From: Lachancea dasiensis
Lineage: Eukaryota > Ascomycota > Saccharomycetes > Saccharomycetales > Saccharomycetaceae
Length of the DNA stretch: 64,000 nt
Direction of reading: 5' to 3'
Assembly (NCBI GenBank): GCA_900074725.1
Contig: LT598457.1
Location: 434,001 to 498,000 of the forward strand
Shown: piece by piece, positions 61,333-64,000 of the stretch
How positions within the stretch are numbered: the stretch's first letter is position 1
Layout: the number at the start of each line of letters is the position of its first letter
Made by a program: the position numbers and the translations under genes
The notes under the pieces: model-generated
Seen by the model: the letters and a program-made list of their open reading frames with translations, nothing else
Told to the model about the DNA's origin: nothing
Database searches by the model: none

Positions 61333-62454
61333 ATGAGCTATCCTGAACAATTCCAAGGTTTCGCGATTAACAATCCCAAGGACTGGGCTACTCCCAAACT
61401 TACTTCTTACCAGCCCAAAAATTTTGGAGCGCACGATGTAGATATCGAGGTCGAATGCTGTGGTATCTGCGCATCCGAGCTGTTTGCCCTTCAAAACGGG
61501 TGGTCGCACGGTGAAATGGCATGCTTGAGCTCGAAGTATGGACCCAAAACGCAAGTTGTCGGACATGAAGTTGTTGGAAAGGTCGTTGCTGTTGGACCAG
61601 AGGTCAAACTGTGCAAGGTTGGTGACAGGGTGGGCCTTGGTGCTCAAGCATCAGCTTGCATGAACTGCACCCGCTGCAACTCAAACAACGAGCAATACTG
61701 CGCTCAGGCCGTCAGCACTTATTGTGACTTTTATCCGGATGGATACGTTTCCCAAGGTGGGTACGCCTCCCACGTACGTGCTCATGAACACCTGTGCTTC
61801 CCAATCCCACCTGAGCTCCCATCTGAACTGGTAGCCCCTCTGCAGTGCGGTGGATTAACGGTGTACTCGCCAATTAAACGTAATATCGCAGGTAAAAAAG
61901 ACCCTAAAGTGGCAGTCATTGGTATTGGTGGATTGGGCCATATGGCCATCATGATCTCCAAAGCGCTTGGAGCGGAAGTCTACGCTTTCTCGCGTGGTTA
62001 CTCCAAGAAAGATGATGCTATCAAAATGGGTGCTGACCATTTTGTGGCTACTGGCGAGAAGAACTGGAGTGAAAATCTCGGCGATACCTTCGACTTAATT
62101 TTGAACTGTGCATCTTCCACCACGTCTCTGGATCTCAACGCGTTGTTGCCATGTCTGAAGGTTAATTGTAACTTTGTGTCTGTAGGATTACCTCACATTG
62201 ATGAGGACCTCAAAGTGAAGCCTTTCAGCTTTTTCGCCAATGGTTGCAACATGGGCTCCTCCAAGTTGGGCTCCAGAGAGGAAGCAATTGAACTAATGAA
62301 TCTGGCTGTCAAGCACAATTTCAGACCTTGGGTCGAAACAATTCAAGTTTCCGAGGCAGGCGTATCTGATGGACTCACGAGACTAAATGACGGTGATGTG
62401 AAATATCGCTTTACGCTAACCGGGTTCCACCAATTTTTTGGTACTGGGAAATAA
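61333..62454 (+). CDS. ADH6/ADH7-like zinc alcohol dehydrogenase
   Basis: This 373-residue protein belongs to the NADPH-dependent cinnamyl alcohol dehydrogenase group (Adh6, Adh7; about 360 residues). Catalytic zinc ligands are kept: Cys46, His78-Glu79 in GHEVVG, and Cys172 in LQCGGLTVYSP. Structural zinc cysteines are 109, 112, 115 and 123. The Rossmann motif GIGGLG is at 197-202, and Ser220-Arg221 fit NADPH preference. Unlike Adh6, which reads CGSDIH, this has CASELF: Asp49 is Glu and His51 is Phe, and about ten extra residues follow before GHE. The last residues (VKYRFTLTGF) match the family. The protein looks intact, but its activity may be altered. Confidence 0.93.
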   Translation: MSYPEQFQGFAINNPKDWATPKLTSYQPKNFGAHDVDIEVECCGICASELFALQNGWSHGEMACLSSKYGPKTQVVGHEVVGKVVAVGPEVKLCKVGDRVGLGAQASACMNCTRCNSNNEQYCAQAVSTYCDFYPDGYVSQGGYASHVRAHEHLCFPIPPELPSELVAPLQCGGLTVYSPIKRNIAGKKDPKVAVIGIGGLGHMAIMISKALGAEVYAFSRGYSKKDDAIKMGADHFVATGEKNWSENLGDTFDLILNCASSTTSLDLNALLPCLKVNCNFVSVGLPHIDEDLKVKPFSFFANGCNMGSSKLGSREEAIELMNLAVKHNFRPWVETIQVSEAGVSDGLTRLNDGDVKYRFTLTGFHQFFGTGK

Positions 62455-62592
62455 ATTATATAGACCTTGACTTTCAAAAATACCTCATACAGGTTATATT
62501 CATCTTCAAAGCAATTTGAGCCATTCGTGAGCTGGTTATTCTTTAAGCTCATTGCGTGGCCGCATTACTTCAACAAATGCCACAAAAAATAA

Positions 62593-62665
62593 TGGACTAG
62601 ACCGGATTTGAACCGATGACCTTTCACATGCAAAGCGAACGCGCTACCAACTGCGCCACTAGCCC
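62593..62665 (-). tRNA. tA(UGC): tRNA-Ala (anticodon UGC)
   Basis: On the minus strand a 73-base cloverleaf folds: acceptor GGGCTAG with CTAGTCC and discriminator A, D arm GCGCAGTTGGTAGCGC, anticodon stem TTCGC/GTGAA with loop TTTGCAT giving UGC, and T arm ATCGGTTCAAATCCGGT. There is no intron, and a T run follows on the minus strand (62584-62589). Confidence 0.96.
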
Positions 62666-64000
62666 TGATATTGTGAAAGGTTAAAAGATTTTGTAGTATA
62701 TGACCCCTATTAAAGTCCATGAGACTACTCTTCATCTCTGCTCTTGATACATTTTTACAGTATAAGTTAATATGCTACCATATCGACAACCAGGTACATA
62801 ATAAATACATCAATACAACAAACTATCTTAAGAGGCTGCAACCATCCGAAGCTTTTGTGATAATCTTAGGTACTTGGTAGGTCACAATGTTTGTCCCCAG
62901 TCTCGTACATAGCTGCAGCCTTTAGAAACTCTGATGAGGGTAGTCTTAGTCGGGGACATTGTCAACAAATTGAACACTTGCACCATATTTCTCGCGAATT
63001 GAATCCAAATAAGTTAATTTGCTGGTCGTACTTTTGGGGTTCTTCAAGTGGTTTATCACCCTCAGCACTTCATCGTAATGGCAATTCTTTAGTTGCATAT
63101 CTAAAGTCAAGGCGCTTTTGACCACAACTTCGGGAAAGTCATAGACAGAGACCACAGTCGCTAAGGCATCATTGGCCAGAGTACTTTTTTGATTCCGCCA
63201 AAAATGGAGCCTAGAATTACTCTCATACTCTTCTCTGGAGACCAATTGTTTCCCTCAAGGTTAATTTGTGTGACGTCGGCCTCAAACTGGCCCTTGATTG
63301 TTATCTGAGGTAGAGACGCTCAATTTTCATCCGAGACCCCCATACTAATAAGTGTTCACTGGGATAGACTTTAATTCCCTACCTATGGTTTTAACAGTGC
63401 ATGCTTCTAATGGTGATCCGAAGTAGCTCTTATACCTGAAATATCTCGCTTTCGGATTAATATTCCCCGAGGATTATACAGCCACGCTACCATCGCCAAA
63501 GACAATATTCTAGTCTACGGTTACACCAGATGTAATAGTCAAGGTATCTCAGGAATTGTGATTACAAATCGGTGAATATAAGCTATTTCCTCAACTCAGG
63601 GATCGGCCTACCACATATTCGCCCTCTTTCATTGTTTCCAGGCACTTTACTTTATCACTACCTCAAAGTATTATAACTGGGGAGGGTATGAAGTAGAGAA
63701 ACCACTATCGTACTCGCAGATTGATGCGAAAGACACAAGTTGGGGGAGCAATTTGAAGCTTGTAAATCATCATACTGCAAATCGGGCCGGAGCTCCGATA
63801 GCCGAGCTCTCGGTAAGTGTCGTTAAAGGAATTTTTTCAAAGGTAATTATTATGTGGCGTCAAGGGCCCTCCCTGCCAGGAGACTTTAGTGACAGAGAGC
63901 CCAGTATTGTTATGAATCCTTGTCATTCACCCTTAAGGAGATTGTAGGTGCCAAGATTCAAAACCGAATCACCCTCTAAAATATAAACCATATTTGGGTT
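62666..64000. other. right end of the window, mostly without recognisable genes
   Basis: Apart from a possible gene relic on the minus strand at 62946-63332, I see no gene here. A gene may begin beyond the right edge. Confidence 0.5.
62946..63332 (-). pseudogene. possible relic of an unrecognised gene
   Basis: On the minus strand two overlapping frames look protein-like but neither is a full gene. The first opens at an ATG at about 63332, has a stop after seven codons, then reads ASLPQITIKGQFEADVTQI and on to NNWSPEK before failing. The second, in another frame, runs without an ATG for about 100 codons to 62946 and contains ALATVVSVYDFPEVVV and VINHLKNPKSTTSK. Together they suggest one former gene with a stop and a frameshift, or an unusual gene with unseen splicing. 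I do not recognise the family. Confidence 0.35.

Overview
The window is nuclear DNA of a budding yeast of the family Saccharomycetaceae that never went through the whole-genome duplication. Genes lie on both strands, are almost all intronless, and two tRNA genes are present. Gene content interleaves two Saccharomyces cerevisiae regions: the left arm of chromosome II (RRN6, FMT1, SCT1, LAA2, ALK2, HIR1, SLA1, LDB7, PDR3) and the left arm of chromosome VII (TRP5, PGD1, PIB2, STT3, ALK1, GET1, CKB1, JAC1, ATE1, KAP122, LEU1, MPO1, SCL1, ERG4, PDR1, PUF4, PMA1). Each duplicated pair is one gene here. The moderate GC content and gene set would suit Lachancea or a related genus (Torulaspora, Zygosaccharomyces); I cannot fix the species by eye.

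Layout. 1-7.1 kb: RRN6 (cut by the left edge), TRP5 with a perfect Gcn4 site, Mediator subunit PGD1/MED3, and an unrecognised 290-residue gene. 7.2-20 kb: mitochondrial FMT1, tRNA-Asp, acyltransferase SCT1, TORC1 regulator PIB2, oligosaccharyltransferase STT3, AP-1 accessory LAA2 and one haspin kinase gene. 20-33 kb: GET1, CKB1, JAC1, ATE1, KAP122, an ARO8-like aminotransferase and HIR1. KAP122 and HIR1 each have a tiny first exon followed by a short intron. 33-51 kb: LEU1 with Leu3 and Gcn4 sites, SLA1, MPO1, proteasome SCL1, RSC subunit LDB7, ERG4, PDR1 and PUF4. 51-64 kb: a gene-poor, more accessory part with an old yellow enzyme gene, PMA1, an ADH6/7-like dehydrogenase, tRNA-Ala and a possible gene relic, separated by long gaps of 2.4, 0.9, 3.1 and 1.3 kb.

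Most genes are housekeeping and do not form one pathway. Small themes are amino-acid synthesis under Gcn4/Leu3 (TRP5, LEU1), ER and lipid functions (STT3, GET1, SCT1, ERG4, MPO1), chromatin and transcription (HIR1, LDB7, PGD1, RRN6), and drug or oxidative stress (PDR1, OYE with two Yap1-type sites, the ADH6-like gene, PMA1). The most interesting items are the two 5' introns, a LEU1-PUF4 inversion that can be assigned to the S. cerevisiae chromosome VII lineage, a seven-unit 11-12 nt periodic repeat upstream of PMA1, a TG tract framed by a perfect inverted repeat, a hairpin-rich 2.4 kb gap, an ADH6-like enzyme with altered active-site residues, and the unrecognised gene. No mobile element, virus-like copy or CRISPR array was seen.
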